Below, in pieces: positions 35,831-44,271 of a DNA stretch of 64,000 bases. How positions within the stretch are numbered: the first letter of the stretch is position 1; each line of letters opens with the position of its first letter. Below the pieces are notes generated by a model. It was not told the origin of the DNA, searched no databases, and saw only the letters and a list, made by a program, of their open reading frames with translations. Source of the stretch: Mycobacterium sp. 1164985.4 (GTDB lineage Bacteria > Actinomycetota > Actinomycetes > Mycobacteriales > Mycobacteriaceae); NCBI RefSeq assembly GCF_001668575.1, contig NZ_LZMD01000074.1, positions 149,359 through 213,358 on the forward strand. Reading direction: 5' to 3'. The translations under genes and the position numbers were made by a program.

Positions 35831-36646
35831 TCAGACCTTGTTGAGTAGGCCGGCGTCGACAGGCACGACGGTGCCGGTGACGTATCGGGCGTCGTCGGAG
35901 GCGAGCCACGCGACGGCGTTGGCGATGTCACGCGCTTCGACGTAGTCGACCGGGATGGCGTTTTCGAGCGATCGCGCGATGGCGGGCTCGTACTTCTTGA
36001 GCATGCTGAGATCACCGTTGTTGGCCATCGGCGTCGCCACTGTCGTCGGCGCCACGGTGTTCACCCGAATATAGTGCGGGGCAAGGTAGTTGGCGTATGC
36101 GCGCATGAGTCCGACGACTCCGTGCTTGGCGGCGGTGTAGGCGATCATGCCTCCGGATACGACGGGGGTGCCGATCAGCCCGCCGGTTGAACTGGTCAGG
36201 ATGATCGAGCCGCCGCGGTCCTGCTTGAGCAGCGTGGGGACGGCGACGCGCAGCGTGTTCCACACGCCCTTGAGGTTGACGTTCATGACGTCTTCCCATT
36301 GCTCGTCGTCGGTGGTGGCGCCGCCCGGGCCGATCCCGGCGTTGGCGGCGACGATGTCGACGCCGCCGAGTTCGGCGGTCCCGTCGTCGAACGCCTTCTG
36401 CAGGGCCGCCACGTCGCTGACGTCCGCCTCGCGCGCCACGATGCGCCTGCCGAGCGATTCCACCTGCCGCACAGTCTCGTTCAGGTCCTCAGGCGTCGAC
36501 ATCTTGTAGGCCACCGTGCTGTACTGCGCGCATACGTCGATCGCGATGACATCGGCGCCCTCCTCCGCGAGCCGGACCGCGTGCGCGCGGCCCTGGCCTC
36601 GCGCGGCCCCGGTGATGAAGGCGACCTTGCCCTCGAGCTTGCCCAT
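35831..36646 (-). CDS. Mycofactocin-type SDR oxidoreductase
   Basis: A 271-residue SDR. The cofactor segment FITGAARGQGRAHAVRLAEEG with VIAIDVC (given in pieces) is the signature of the mycofactocin-coupled SDR subfamily, which holds a tightly bound NAD(H). The catalytic Ser is in LTSSTGG and YTAAKHG supplies YxxxK. It probably oxidises an alcohol using mycofactocin as electron acceptor. No mycofactocin biosynthesis genes are in the window. Confidence 0.9.
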   Translation of the reverse strand: MGKLEGKVAFITGAARGQGRAHAVRLAEEGADVIAIDVCAQYSTVAYKMSTPEDLNETVRQVESLGRRIVAREADVSDVAALQKAFDDGTAELGGVDIVAANAGIGPGGATTDDEQWEDVMNVNLKGVWNTLRVAVPTLLKQDRGGSIILTSSTGGLIGTPVVSGGMIAYTAAKHGVVGLMRAYANYLAPHYIRVNTVAPTTVATPMANNGDLSMLKKYEPAIARSLENAIPVDYVEARDIANAVAWLASDDARYVTGTVVPVDAGLLNKV

Positions 36647-36745
36647 GACTACTCCTGTTCAGATGGGTGACGTCGAGGCGTCATCGGCCTCGGCCGCGGG
36701 GTTCACGGCGCTAAGTTTGAGCGACTGCCCAAATTAATGCAAGAG

Positions 36746-36768
36746 CCTGCGTCTTCGCTTCACGCAGG
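36746..36768 (-). terminator. Hairpin downstream of the 40-aa gene
   Basis: CCTGCGT (36746-36752) and ACGCAGG (36762-36768) form a perfect 7-bp stem with a 9-base loop, 6 bases past the stop of the small minus-strand ORF. No strong T-run follows, which is usual for mycobacterial terminators. Confidence 0.5.
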
Positions 36769-36774
36769 AAGCGG

Positions 36775-36897
36775 TCAGAAGAGCTTGTAGGCCTCATAGG
36801 ACACCGAGAAGCCGTGACCGGAGTCGCCGTCGCGGCACGTCACGCGCGGTTCGGCGCTCTCGAGGGTGCCCGCCCGGCTACCCCTTGTCGCCAACAT
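36775..36897 (-). CDS. Putative 40-residue small protein
   Basis: An ORF of 40 codons starting at ATG 36897. AAGGAGG (36910-36904), a near-perfect ribosome site, precedes it by 6 bases; roughly 85-90% of its codons end in G or C; and a hairpin follows the stop. The peptide is rich in polar residues and ends SVSYEAYKLF, with one Cys in VTCRDGD and no signal or TM segment. I do not recognise it. It may be regulatory, a toxin or a peptide precursor; none of these is supported beyond its size. Confidence 0.55.
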   Translation of the reverse strand: MLATRGSRAGTLESAEPRVTCRDGDSGHGFSVSYEAYKLF

Positions 36898-37027
36898 GAG
36901 CGGCCTCCTTCGAGGATCGGCGCATTTGAGCTTGTATATGCCGGAGTTAGTCATCTGTGCTCGCGCCGGTTCCACCACCGAAGGCCGCGATGGAAGAACT
37001 TGCCGCGCCGGTCCCGCGGCCGCGCGA

Positions 37028-37393
37028 CTACGCCTGATCCAAACTCGGCCGGTAATCAGCGGCCTCGGCCTCGGCAGCAAGCAATGCAGCCAGCTCGCCC
37101 TCCTGCTGGGCAACAAACACGCCGATTACCTGCCGGCATACCTCCGGCACGCTCACCCCACGCATTCTCGCAATACGGTTCAGTCCGACCAGCATTGACG
37201 TAGACACGTGAAACTGCACAGTGAACTGGCCGCACGAACCATCCTCAGGCGGCGACCCCGGTCCCACCACCACGGGTTCGTCCACCCCGTATTCGCTAAC
37301 CTCAGCAGCCCGAGCGCGCTCGATAGCTCCTCTACTAGAGCCGCCAACGCCGTCGGCCGGGTCCCGGAACTCCTCGTGACTGAACAAACCCAT
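37028..37393 (-). CDS. Small protein with ribbon-helix-helix-like C-terminal half
   Basis: A 121-residue protein with ATG 37393, preceded by a -10 element at leaderless spacing. Residues about 1-60 are acidic and probably disordered. Residues about 60-105 read as strand FTVQFHVST, helix MLVGLNRIARMRG, turn, helix VPEVCRQVIGVFVAQQ, the arrangement of ribbon-helix-helix DNA-binding antitoxins. Third-position GC is visibly lower than in its neighbours (many GCT, GTT, AGT codons), which suggests acquisition by transfer. No toxin is obvious, although the 40-codon ORF 130 bases downstream could be a partner. Confidence 0.6.
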   Translation of the reverse strand: MGLFSHEEFRDPADGVGGSSRGAIERARAAEVSEYGVDEPVVVGPGSPPEDGSCGQFTVQFHVSTSMLVGLNRIARMRGVSVPEVCRQVIGVFVAQQEGELAALLAAEAEAADYRPSLDQA

Positions 37394-37400
37394 TCCGCCC

Positions 37401-37406
37401 ACGCTA
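37401..37406 (-). promoter_or_regulatory. -10 element TAGCGT of a leaderless promoter
   Basis: TAGCGT on the minus strand ends 7 bases before the ATG at 37393, so transcription should begin at the start codon of the ribbon-helix-helix-like gene. Confidence 0.45.
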
Positions 37407-37555
37407 GACCTGCCAGAACTCCCAGGCCGCCAATGAGCGCTGCCGGTCGCGAGCAGAGGGGCGGGCAGCGGTGAGCCCAATCGAGATCACGTCGAATCAC
37501 CCGCAGGCCAGGCAGTTTTCATCTGACATCAAACTTCAGAAGCCACACGACTTCG

Positions 37556-38938
37556 CTACTGCTTGGCCATGTTCGCGAAGCGGCTCAAATGCAGTTGGTG
37601 CGCAACGGTAATCGTCTTCGTCGGGCCGTTACGGTGCTTGCCGAGGATCAGGTCCGCCTCGCCACCGCGCGGGTCGTCACGCTCGAACGCGTCCGGCCTG
37701 TGCAGCAGGATGACCATATCCGCATCCTGTTCCAGGCTGCCCGACTCGCGAAGGTCCGACACCATCGGCTTCTTGTCCGTGCGTTGCTCCGGGCCGCGGT
37801 TCAGCTGGCTGATCGCCACCACCGGAACATCGAGTTCCTTGGCCATCAGCTTGAGGCTTCGCGAGAAGTCCGAGACCTCTTGCTGCCGAGACTCGTACTT
37901 CTTGCCCGACGTCATCAGCTGCATGTAGTCAACGACGATCAACCGCAAGCCGGCCTTCTGACTCAGCCGACGCGCCTTGGCGCGGATCTCCATCATCGTC
38001 AGGTTCGGCGAATCGTCGATAAACAAAGGCGCTTCGCTGATCTCGCTCATCCGGCGCGCCAACCGCGTCCAGTCGTCGTCGCTCATGCGACCCGACCGCA
38101 TATCCGCCAATTTGATCTTCGCCTCGGCCGACAGCAGTCGCATCACGATCTCGGACTTGCTCATCTCCAGCGAGAAGATGACGCTCGGCATCTGATGCTT
38201 GATCGAGCAGCACCGCATGAAATCCAGTCCAAGCGTCGATTTGCCGACGCCAGGCCTCGCCGCGATGATGATCATCTGGCCCGGGTGCAAACCGTTGGTC
38301 ACCTCGTCGAGTTCGACGAAACCCGTTGGCACACCGCGCGCGATGCCGCCCTGCGACGCGATCGCGTCGATCTCGTCCATCGTCGGCTGCAGCAGTTCTT
38401 CCAGCGGAACGAAGTCCTCGGCCGTGCGCCGCTCGGTGACGTCATAGATCTCCGACTGCGCTCGGTCGACGATCTCGTTGACGTCCGCCCCCTCGGCGCC
38501 CGCGTAGCCGTACTGCACGACGCGGGTGCCCGCCTCGACCAGCCGGCGCAGCAGCGCCTTCTCCGCGACGATGCCCGCGTAGAAACCGGCGTTCGCGGCC
38601 GTCGGCACCGTCGAGATCAGCGTGTGCAGATACGGCGCGCCGCCGATACGGCGCAGCAGCCCGCGCCGATCCAGCTCGGCGGCCACCGTCACCGCGTCGG
38701 CCGGCTCCCCGCGGCCGTAGAGGTCGAGGATCGCGTCGTAGACGTTCTGGTGGGCTGGACGATAGAAGTCGCCGGGGCGCAGCTTCTCGAGCACGTCAGC
38801 GATCGCGTCCTTGCTCAGCAGCATCCCGCCGAGCACGGCCTGCTCCGCGGCCTGGTCCTGGGGAGGTTGGCGTCCGAAGTCCTCACTCGGCGGCGGCGTA
38901 TCCATCCCCGAATGGCCTAGGTCGTCTACGACGGCCAC
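37556..38938 (-). CDS. dnaB: Replicative DNA helicase DnaB (no intein)
   Basis: A 460-residue hexameric helicase that unwinds DNA ahead of the replisome. The start GTG 38938 (then AVVDDLG) is chosen by similarity to the M. tuberculosis N-terminus; a GTG at 38950 is in frame upstream. The N-terminal domain (about 20-125) binds primase; the RecA-like motor has Walker A ARPGVGKST, Walker B LIVVDYMQLM and the DnaB motifs AISQLNRGPEQR and DLRESGSLEQDADM. The last segment is continuous, whereas M. tuberculosis DnaB carries an intein close to DLRE. The order dnaB-rplI-rpsR-ssb-rpsF is conserved in mycobacteria. Confidence 0.97.
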   Translation of the reverse strand: MAVVDDLGHSGMDTPPPSEDFGRQPPQDQAAEQAVLGGMLLSKDAIADVLEKLRPGDFYRPAHQNVYDAILDLYGRGEPADAVTVAAELDRRGLLRRIGGAPYLHTLISTVPTAANAGFYAGIVAEKALLRRLVEAGTRVVQYGYAGAEGADVNEIVDRAQSEIYDVTERRTAEDFVPLEELLQPTMDEIDAIASQGGIARGVPTGFVELDEVTNGLHPGQMIIIAARPGVGKSTLGLDFMRCCSIKHQMPSVIFSLEMSKSEIVMRLLSAEAKIKLADMRSGRMSDDDWTRLARRMSEISEAPLFIDDSPNLTMMEIRAKARRLSQKAGLRLIVVDYMQLMTSGKKYESRQQEVSDFSRSLKLMAKELDVPVVAISQLNRGPEQRTDKKPMVSDLRESGSLEQDADMVILLHRPDAFERDDPRGGEADLILGKHRNGPTKTITVAHQLHLSRFANMAKQ

Positions 38939-39366
38939 GAAGCGCCTCACCCCCTCTATTCACTATCGAACGTACATTCGATACCCGGTTGTCCGCGACT
39001 TTAAGCCAAGCCGCTGACAAACCGCTTTCGGCGCCTGACCCGTCCCGCCGACGGCTTACGCTAGACGTTGCTGGCGGGGGCGCAACCCGGTCCTGTTCAT
39101 AGACCTGTGGATGGGGTGTGGATAGGTCTGGACAGCCATGTTGAGTCGTTGGGGAGAACCTGTTAATCAACCACTTCGGTCACTGTATCTGCGCAGATAG
39201 CCGCACCATAAACCGTCTGGGATGTTGTGGATGACAAATGCCTCGGCGTGTCGTGCCGGGTTGCCATCTCGGGCGTGTTGTATTGCGCCCAGGGGCCATC
39301 CAGGTTAACGGCCGGTTATCTTCGCTGTGCGGATAACGCAGCACATTGTTCGCCAGGGCGCACAGC
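38939..39366. promoter_or_regulatory. dnaB upstream region with DnaA-box-like sites
   Basis: About 430 bases without a gene and with lower GC than the surroundings. TGTGGAT-type nonamers occur at 39106-39114, 39117-39125 and 39226-39234, and TGCGGATAA at 39328-39336; each differs by one or two bases from the DnaA box complement TGTGGATAA. They may let DnaA act on the dnaB promoter. The rplI terminator closes the region on the right. Confidence 0.4.
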
Positions 39367-39407
39367 TACGGCCGGGTGAAGATCATTGTCGACTTCACCC
39401 GGCCGTA
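39367..39407 (-). terminator. Terminator of the rpsF-ssb-rpsR1-rplI operon
   Basis: TACGGCCGGGTGAAG (39367-39381) and CTTCACCCGGCCGTA (39393-39407) are perfect 15-base inverted arms with an 11-base loop, 12 bases past the rplI stop codon. This is a very strong hairpin; it lacks a T-run. Confidence 0.8.
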
Positions 39408-39419
39408 CTGACGCTGTAG

Positions 39420-39878
39420 TTACTTTGCGGCGACGACTTCCAGCGAAACCGTCGCGGCGATCTCCGGATGGAGCCGCACCGCGACCGGATGCGTGCCGGT
39501 CGTCTTGATGTGTGCCTTCGGCAACTGGACGGTGCGCTTGTCCAGGTTCGGGCCGCCGGCGCTCTTGATGGCTGCAACCACGTCGGCCGTTGTCACCGAG
39601 CCGAACAGCTTGCCGCTGTCGGCCGCGGCCTTCACGGCCACCTGCACCGAATCGAGGTTCTCGATCGCGGTCTTGAGCTCGACGGCATGTTCGCGGCCCT
39701 GGATGGCCTTCTGCTCGCGGGCGCGGCGAATCTCCTCGGCCTGGCGCTCCGCGCCGCGGGACGCGACGACGGCCAGGCGCCGCGGCACCAGGTAGTTACG
39801 GGCGTAGCCGTCCTTTACCTCGACGATGTCGCCCTGCTCGCCGAGATGTTCGACGTCGGCGGTGAGAATCAGTTTCAT
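39420..39878 (-). CDS. rplI: 50S ribosomal protein bL9
   Basis: A 152-residue ribosomal protein starting [13 protein letters not shown] at ATG 39878. The N-terminal domain with [18 protein letters not shown] binds 23S rRNA, a long connecting helix follows (about 45-75), and the C-terminal domain ends in VSLEVVAAK. Last gene of the rpsF operon, followed by the 15-bp terminator hairpin. Confidence 0.97.
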   Translation of the reverse strand: MKLILTADVEHLGEQGDIVEVKDGYARNYLVPRRLAVVASRGAERQAEEIRRAREQKAIQGREHAVELKTAIENLDSVQVAVKAAADSGKLFGSVTTADVVAAIKSAGGPNLDKRTVQLPKAHIKTTGTHPVAVRLHPEIAATVSLEVVAAK

Positions 39879-39891
39879 CTTCCTGTCCTCC

Positions 39892-40146
39892 CTATCGCGT
39901 CGACGACGTGAACGGCAGCAGCGCAACCTCACGCGCGTTCTTCACGGCGATCGCGATATCACGCTGGTGCTGAACGCAGTTGCCGGTGACGCGGCGGGCA
40001 CGGATCTTGCCGCGCTCGCTGATGTACGTGCGCAGCAGCGCCGTGTCCTTGTAATCGATGGCCTGCCCCTTCTTGGAGCAGAACACGCACTTGCGGGTCT
40101 TGACCGGCTTCTCGGGAGCCGGCCGACGCTTGGTGGCCTTGGCCAT
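39892..40146 (-). CDS. rpsR1: 30S ribosomal protein bS18, zinc-binding (C+) form
   Basis: An 84-residue bS18. CVFCSKKG (Cys20, Cys23) and GNCVQH (Cys57) give the Cys set of the zinc-containing C+ paralogue; mycobacteria also encode a Cys-free, Zur-controlled rpsR2 elsewhere. It pairs with bS6 on the 30S platform, and the two genes share this operon. Spacing to rplI is 13 bases. Confidence 0.97.
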   Translation of the reverse strand: MAKATKRRPAPEKPVKTRKCVFCSKKGQAIDYKDTALLRTYISERGKIRARRVTGNCVQHQRDIAIAVKNAREVALLPFTSSTR

Positions 40147-40187
40147 GTGTCTTTCTCTTTCTTACTACTTCGTTGATCGGTTGTGGA

Positions 40188-40691
40188 TCAGAAGGGTGGC
40201 TCGTCGTCGGCTCCGGAGAACGAGCCCGACGCCGGGGCACTGCCCCACGGGTCGTCCTTGGGCTGCTCGGCGGGGCGCGAACCTCCGCCGCCGCCACCGC
40301 CGAAGCCGCCACCGCCGCCGCCGCTGCGGCTCGCCTTGTTCACCTTGGCGGTCGCGTATCGCAGCGACGGGCCGATCTCATCGACCTCGAGCTCGACCAC
40401 GGTGCGCTTCTCGCCCTCGCGGGTTTCGAACGAACGCTGTTTGAGCCTGCCCTGCACGATCACCCGCGAACCGCGAGTGAGGCTTTCGGCCACGTTCTCG
40501 GCGGCCTCACGCCAGATGTTGCAGCGCAGGAACAACGCCTCGCCGTCTTTCCACTCGCCGGTCTGGCGGTCGTAGATACGAGGTGTGGACGCCACGGTGA
40601 AGTTGGCGACGGCCGCACCCGACGGCGTGAACCGCAGTTCGGGATCGGCGGTCAGGTTTCCGACGACGGTGATGATGGTGTCACCAGCCAC
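40188..40691 (-). CDS. ssb: Single-stranded DNA-binding protein
   Basis: A 167-residue SSB started at GTG 40691, with AGGAGG a few bases upstream. The OB-fold occupies about 1-110 ([35 protein letters not shown]), then a Gly-rich linker and the acidic C-terminal tip DDEPPF that recruits partner proteins. It coats single-stranded DNA in replication and repair, and is encoded between rpsF and rpsR1 as in other bacteria. Confidence 0.97.
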   Translation of the reverse strand: MAGDTIITVVGNLTADPELRFTPSGAAVANFTVASTPRIYDRQTGEWKDGEALFLRCNIWREAAENVAESLTRGSRVIVQGRLKQRSFETREGEKRTVVELEVDEIGPSLRYATAKVNKASRSGGGGGGFGGGGGGGSRPAEQPKDDPWGSAPASGSFSGADDEPPF

Positions 40692-40816
40692 GATGTCCTC
40701 CTGGTTCGGTCTTCGGCTCTTCGCGCAAGCGCTCATCGCTGGCGGTGTTCAAGTCAGCGAGCGGTCGCAGGCGAGCCTACGGAAGCGCTCCGACGCGTAC
40801 AGCCTGTTCTTCGGGA

Positions 40817-41107
40817 CTAGTGCTTGTCCGTCCGCATGACCTTGGTCCGCAGCACGGACTCGTTCAGGTTGAGCTGACGGTCCAGCTCGGTCACGGTGGC
40901 GGGCTCTGCCTTCACATCGATGACGGCGTAGATGCCCTCGGCGTGCTTGGCGATCTCGTATGCCAACCGGCGCCGGCCCCAGATGTCGACCTTGTCGACA
41001 CTGCCGCCGTCCTTGCGGATGACGTTGAGGAATGTTTCCAGCGACGGCGACACGGTGCGCTCGTCAAGGGTGGGGTCGAGAATGATCATGATTTCGTATG
41101 GACGCAT
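40817..41107 (-). CDS. rpsF: 30S ribosomal protein bS6
   Basis: A 96-residue bS6 starting [12 protein letters not shown] at ATG 41107; GGAGG lies 15 bases upstream and a weaker GAGG nearer. [22 protein letters not shown] is the conserved core (shown in part as [15 protein letters not shown]). First gene of the operon; partner of bS18. A leader hairpin and a -10 candidate lie upstream. Confidence 0.97.
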   Translation of the reverse strand: MRPYEIMIILDPTLDERTVSPSLETFLNVIRKDGGSVDKVDIWGRRRLAYEIAKHAEGIYAVIDVKAEPATVTELDRQLNLNESVLRTKVMRTDKH

Positions 41108-41140
41108 GAAGACCTCATCACCTCCTACGGTCTGATCGGC

Positions 41141-41155
41141 CACGGACTATCCGTG
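41141..41155 (-). promoter_or_regulatory. Short hairpin in the rpsF leader
   Basis: CACGGA and TCCGTG form a 6-bp stem with a 3-base loop about 35 bases before the rpsF ATG. In other bacteria the S6:S18 complex binds a leader structure to control this operon. Whether this small hairpin plays that part cannot be told from sequence. Confidence 0.3.
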
Positions 41156-41187
41156 ACAGGAGGGTCGCCTGCGTCGGCAACCGGCCC

Positions 41188-41193
41188 AGGTTA
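41188..41193 (-). promoter_or_regulatory. Candidate -10 element of the rpsF operon
   Basis: TGTAACCT on the minus strand contains TAACCT (TANNNT, with extended TG) about 80 bases upstream of rpsF, leaving room for a leader of about 75 bases. Confidence 0.4.
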
Positions 41194-41237
41194 CAGGAAA
41201 GCCCGCTGATCTGCGAAATCGTGCTGTTCGCCCGTCC

Positions 41238-41243
41238 TACACT
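41238..41243 (+). promoter_or_regulatory. -10 element TACACT of a leaderless promoter
   Basis: TACACT is followed by 6 bases and then ATG 41250, the spacing of a leaderless mycobacterial mRNA. It supports that start even though the gene is frameshifted further on. Confidence 0.5.
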
Positions 41244-41249
41244 TCCCCC

Positions 41250-42568
41250 ATGTTCTCCGAGACGCGCTACGCGTTGAACGGGGACTTGCGCGTCGCCTAT
41301 CGAGCCTCGGCGCCGGGCGATCGCGACATAGTGTTCGTACCGAACTGGTTCACCTGCTGTGAGGTCATTCCCGAGCTCCCGTCCATGCAAGGCTGGATCG
41401 AGGCGATGACTTCACTCGGACGGCTCATCTTCTTCGACCAGCTGGGAACCGGAGCGTCCGACCCCGTCGCGTCTGGTGCACGTGCACTGCCGACGTTGGA
41501 GCAATGGGCTGACAGCATCACCGCAGTATTGGACGACCTCGGCAGTTCGGAGGCGGTGCTCGTTGCGGCCGACGGCGCGTTCGCGCCAGCGGCGCTGTTC
41601 GCCGCAACACACCCCTTCCGGACAACCGCCCTCGTCTTACTCGAGAGCTATGCGATCCCACTTTCCGAACGCGTTGGGCTAAATCCCGGGGAAGTCCTCG
41701 CTGCCATGACGGCGATGTGGGGAACCGGCGAGTTCCACCATGTACTCAATCCGGACATGCCGTGGAACGACGAGATCCGCAAGACCTGGGCGCGAGAGGA
41801 ACGCCTGGCCGCGAGTCCTTGGACAGTGGCCCTGATGCTCCCTCTTGTGGCCGAAATGGATGTGCGGCCGGTACTTTCGACCGTTCGGGTACCAACTATC
41901 GTCCTGCAGCACAGCGATGACCCGATGATCACGCCCGACATGGGAAAGGGCGTGGCAGACCATATATCGGGCGCAGTGTACGTCGAGCTGCCTGGCCGCA
42001 ACATGTATCACTTCGTCGAGCCGTGGCGGAATTCGTTCCGGGAGATCGCCGGGTTCCTCACCGGGCACCAACCCGACGTCCCCGACGACCGCGTGCTGGC
42101 CACGTGCTGTTCACCGACATCGTCGACTCGACGCGGCGCGCCGCCGAGATCGGCGACCGCGACTGGCGCGCGCTACTAGACGCTCACGACGCCGTCGTCC
42201 GTGCCCAACTGGCCCGCTTCCGCGGCCGTGAGGTCAATACCTCCGGCGACGGATTCCTTGCAACGTTCGACGGCCCCCAGCGAGCGATCCGCTGCGCCAT
42301 GGCAATTCGCGAATCCGTCAAGGCGCTTGGCCTCGAAGTGCGCGTCGGCCTGCACACCGGCGAATGCGAGATCCGCGGCGACGATATCGGCGGCATCGCC
42401 GTGCACATCGGCGCCCGGGTCAGCGCGCTCGCCGGTGCCAACGAGGTACTCGTGTCGAGCACGTTGCGCGACCTGGTCATCGGATCCGGCCTGACGTTCG
42501 AGGATCGCGGCGCCAGCGAACTGAGGGGCGTGCCCGGGGAATGGCGGCTGTTCGCGGTCACGTCCTGA
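41250..42568 (+). pseudogene. Frameshifted alpha/beta-hydrolase / class III adenylate cyclase (LipJ-like)
   Basis: Two overlapping frames make one protein of about 440 residues. The first (from ATG 41250) is an alpha/beta-hydrolase domain up to [13 protein letters not shown]; the second resumes as [15 protein letters not shown], a class III cyclase domain ending at 42568. Joining them needs one extra G near 42104 (CACGTGCTG for CACGGTGCTG), so a single-base deletion or a sequencing error. The nucleophile elbow reads AADGA without Ser. In the cyclase, metal-binding Asp residues are in LFTDIVDS and SGDGF, but the substrate-selecting Lys position reads Asn (REVNTSGDG), as in Rv1900c/LipJ. Without the fix, the product would stop 25 residues after the break. 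Confidence 0.85.
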
Positions 42569-42621
42569 CGCCCCGTTTTGTGGATCTGGCGACGCCAAAG
42601 GGCCGTTGAGCGTCGCCGGAT

Positions 42622-44271
42622 TCACACTCGAGCGAGCGGCGTGTCGGATTCGCGCTCTGTGCGCAGTCTCGACGCGTCCGGTCGCAGCCAGTCCGGCAGC
42701 CACCGCGGCGGTGCGTCCGGCGCCCGGTCGAACACGCCGCCCGCCGGGTCGTCGACCGCGCCGCGGGCGCGCACCAGGTCCAGCTCGGGGCGGTAGATCT
42801 GGCGAATCACCAACGCGCACAGCGCGACGACGGCGATGTCGCGCAGCAGCACGGTGATGGTGAACGGTTGCTCCGGCAACCCCTTGTTCGCATCACCGTA
42901 GAGGTACAGCATCCGCGGCACCCACACCAGCGCGTCGATCGTCATCCACGCCAACAGGATTCGTCGGTGCGGCAACGCGAGCACCGCCAGCGGCACCAGC
43001 CACAGCGAGAACTGCGGGCTCCACACCTTGTTCGTCAGCAGGAACGCCGCCACCACCAGGAATGCCAACTGCGCGACCCGCGGCCGACGGCGAGCGGTCA
43101 GCGCGATGTAACCGATTGCGATGCAACAGGACACGAACAGGATCGCCGAGACGGTGTTGGTCACCGTCGGTGGCTGCCAGTACCCCAGGTCGGGATCGAA
43201 ACCCCGCCACCCGGTGAACGACTTGACGACGTTGTAGATCGAATCCATGTCGTCGCCGCGACGGGTGTTGAGCCGGAAGAACTCCGACCAACCCCGCGGG
43301 AACAGCAGCATGATCGGCAGGTTCACCACCAGCCACGCCACGACCGCGGCGATCGCCGTCTTGCCAATCTCCCGCAACTTGCCGGTGCGCAACGCCAGCA
43401 CCGCCAGCGGCGCCAGCAGCAGCAACGGATACAGCTTGGCCGACACGCCGAGCCCGATCAGCACTCCGGCCAACACCGGTCTGCGTCGCGCCCAGGCCAG
43501 CAGCGCACCCGTCGCGAAAGCCGTTGCCAGCGCGTCGAAATTCGTGAAGATCTGAAAGATCACCAGAGGCGACGCCGCCACCAACGCCGCGTCCCAGACC
43601 CGCCGCGGCCCCGCCAGCAGCGACGTCGCCCACACCGTCGCCAACCACGCCAGCGCCAATCCCAGTGCCGCGATGTTGAAGAACATCACCACCTCGGCGA
43701 TCACCGGAACGGAGACGAGTTTCGTCAACGCGGTGTACGTCTTGGCCAACGACATCGCCACGTACTGGTAGATGCCGGTCAGCACCGGATACTCCATGTA
43801 GCGCACCGCGATGTTGCCGTCGTACTGGATATGCGGTTGGCCGGTGGCGTCCTTCTCCACCCAGCTCGACTTGTACGGGAACTTGCCGAGGTTGAGCAGT
43901 TCGGCGGTGTACAGCGGGACGGTGTCGGAATAGCAGAGCTGAAAGTACGCGCGCTGATTGCTCCAATCGGCCACCCGCTGATCGGCGGTTCCGGTGCCCG
44001 TGGTCTGGAGGCACGCGGCCTTCGTCGAGTAGCCGAGCGCGAGGAACACCAGCGCGATGATCAGCATGACCCGCAGCGGCGTCAGGAACCGCTGCCTACC
44101 GATCAGCGCGTGCCTGCCGACGGGACCGCCGATGACGTCGGACAACGCGGCGCCGATGGTGTCCGTGCGGCTCGGCAGGTCGCGCTGGTCGAAACTCCGG
44201 CGGTCTTCAGCCAGCGGAGCCGGCGATGCCGTCGATGGCTCGCTTGTCTCTTCGCCCCCCACGTCGGTCAC
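42622..44271 (-). CDS. DUF2029/GT87-type polytopic glycosyltransferase, Rv0051-like
   Basis: A 549-residue membrane protein starting at GTG 44271, which overlaps the ponA1 stop as GTGA. The first 80 residues are cytosolic and Pro/Ser-rich, then about 11 TM segments with a large first loop containing YMEYPVLTGIYQY, typical of GT-C enzymes that use polyprenyl-phosphate sugars. The order rpsF-Rv0051-ponA1 is conserved. A cell-wall glycan mannosyl- or arabinosyl-transfer role is possible, but the sugar and acceptor are unknown. Confidence 0.88.
   Translation of the reverse strand: MTDVGGEETSEPSTASPAPLAEDRRSFDQRDLPSRTDTIGAALSDVIGGPVGRHALIGRQRFLTPLRVMLIIALVFLALGYSTKAACLQTTGTGTADQRVADWSNQRAYFQLCYSDTVPLYTAELLNLGKFPYKSSWVEKDATGQPHIQYDGNIAVRYMEYPVLTGIYQYVAMSLAKTYTALTKLVSVPVIAEVVMFFNIAALGLALAWLATVWATSLLAGPRRVWDAALVAASPLVIFQIFTNFDALATAFATGALLAWARRRPVLAGVLIGLGVSAKLYPLLLLAPLAVLALRTGKLREIGKTAIAAVVAWLVVNLPIMLLFPRGWSEFFRLNTRRGDDMDSIYNVVKSFTGWRGFDPDLGYWQPPTVTNTVSAILFVSCCIAIGYIALTARRRPRVAQLAFLVVAAFLLTNKVWSPQFSLWLVPLAVLALPHRRILLAWMTIDALVWVPRMLYLYGDANKGLPEQPFTITVLLRDIAVVALCALVIRQIYRPELDLVRARGAVDDPAGGVFDRAPDAPPRWLPDWLRPDASRLRTERESDTPLARV

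Noticed and set aside
42090..42115. Programmed -1 frameshift joining hydrolase and cyclase domains
   Set aside because: No slippery heptamer or downstream pseudoknot is visible at CACGTGCTG; a one-base deletion or sequencing error is simpler.
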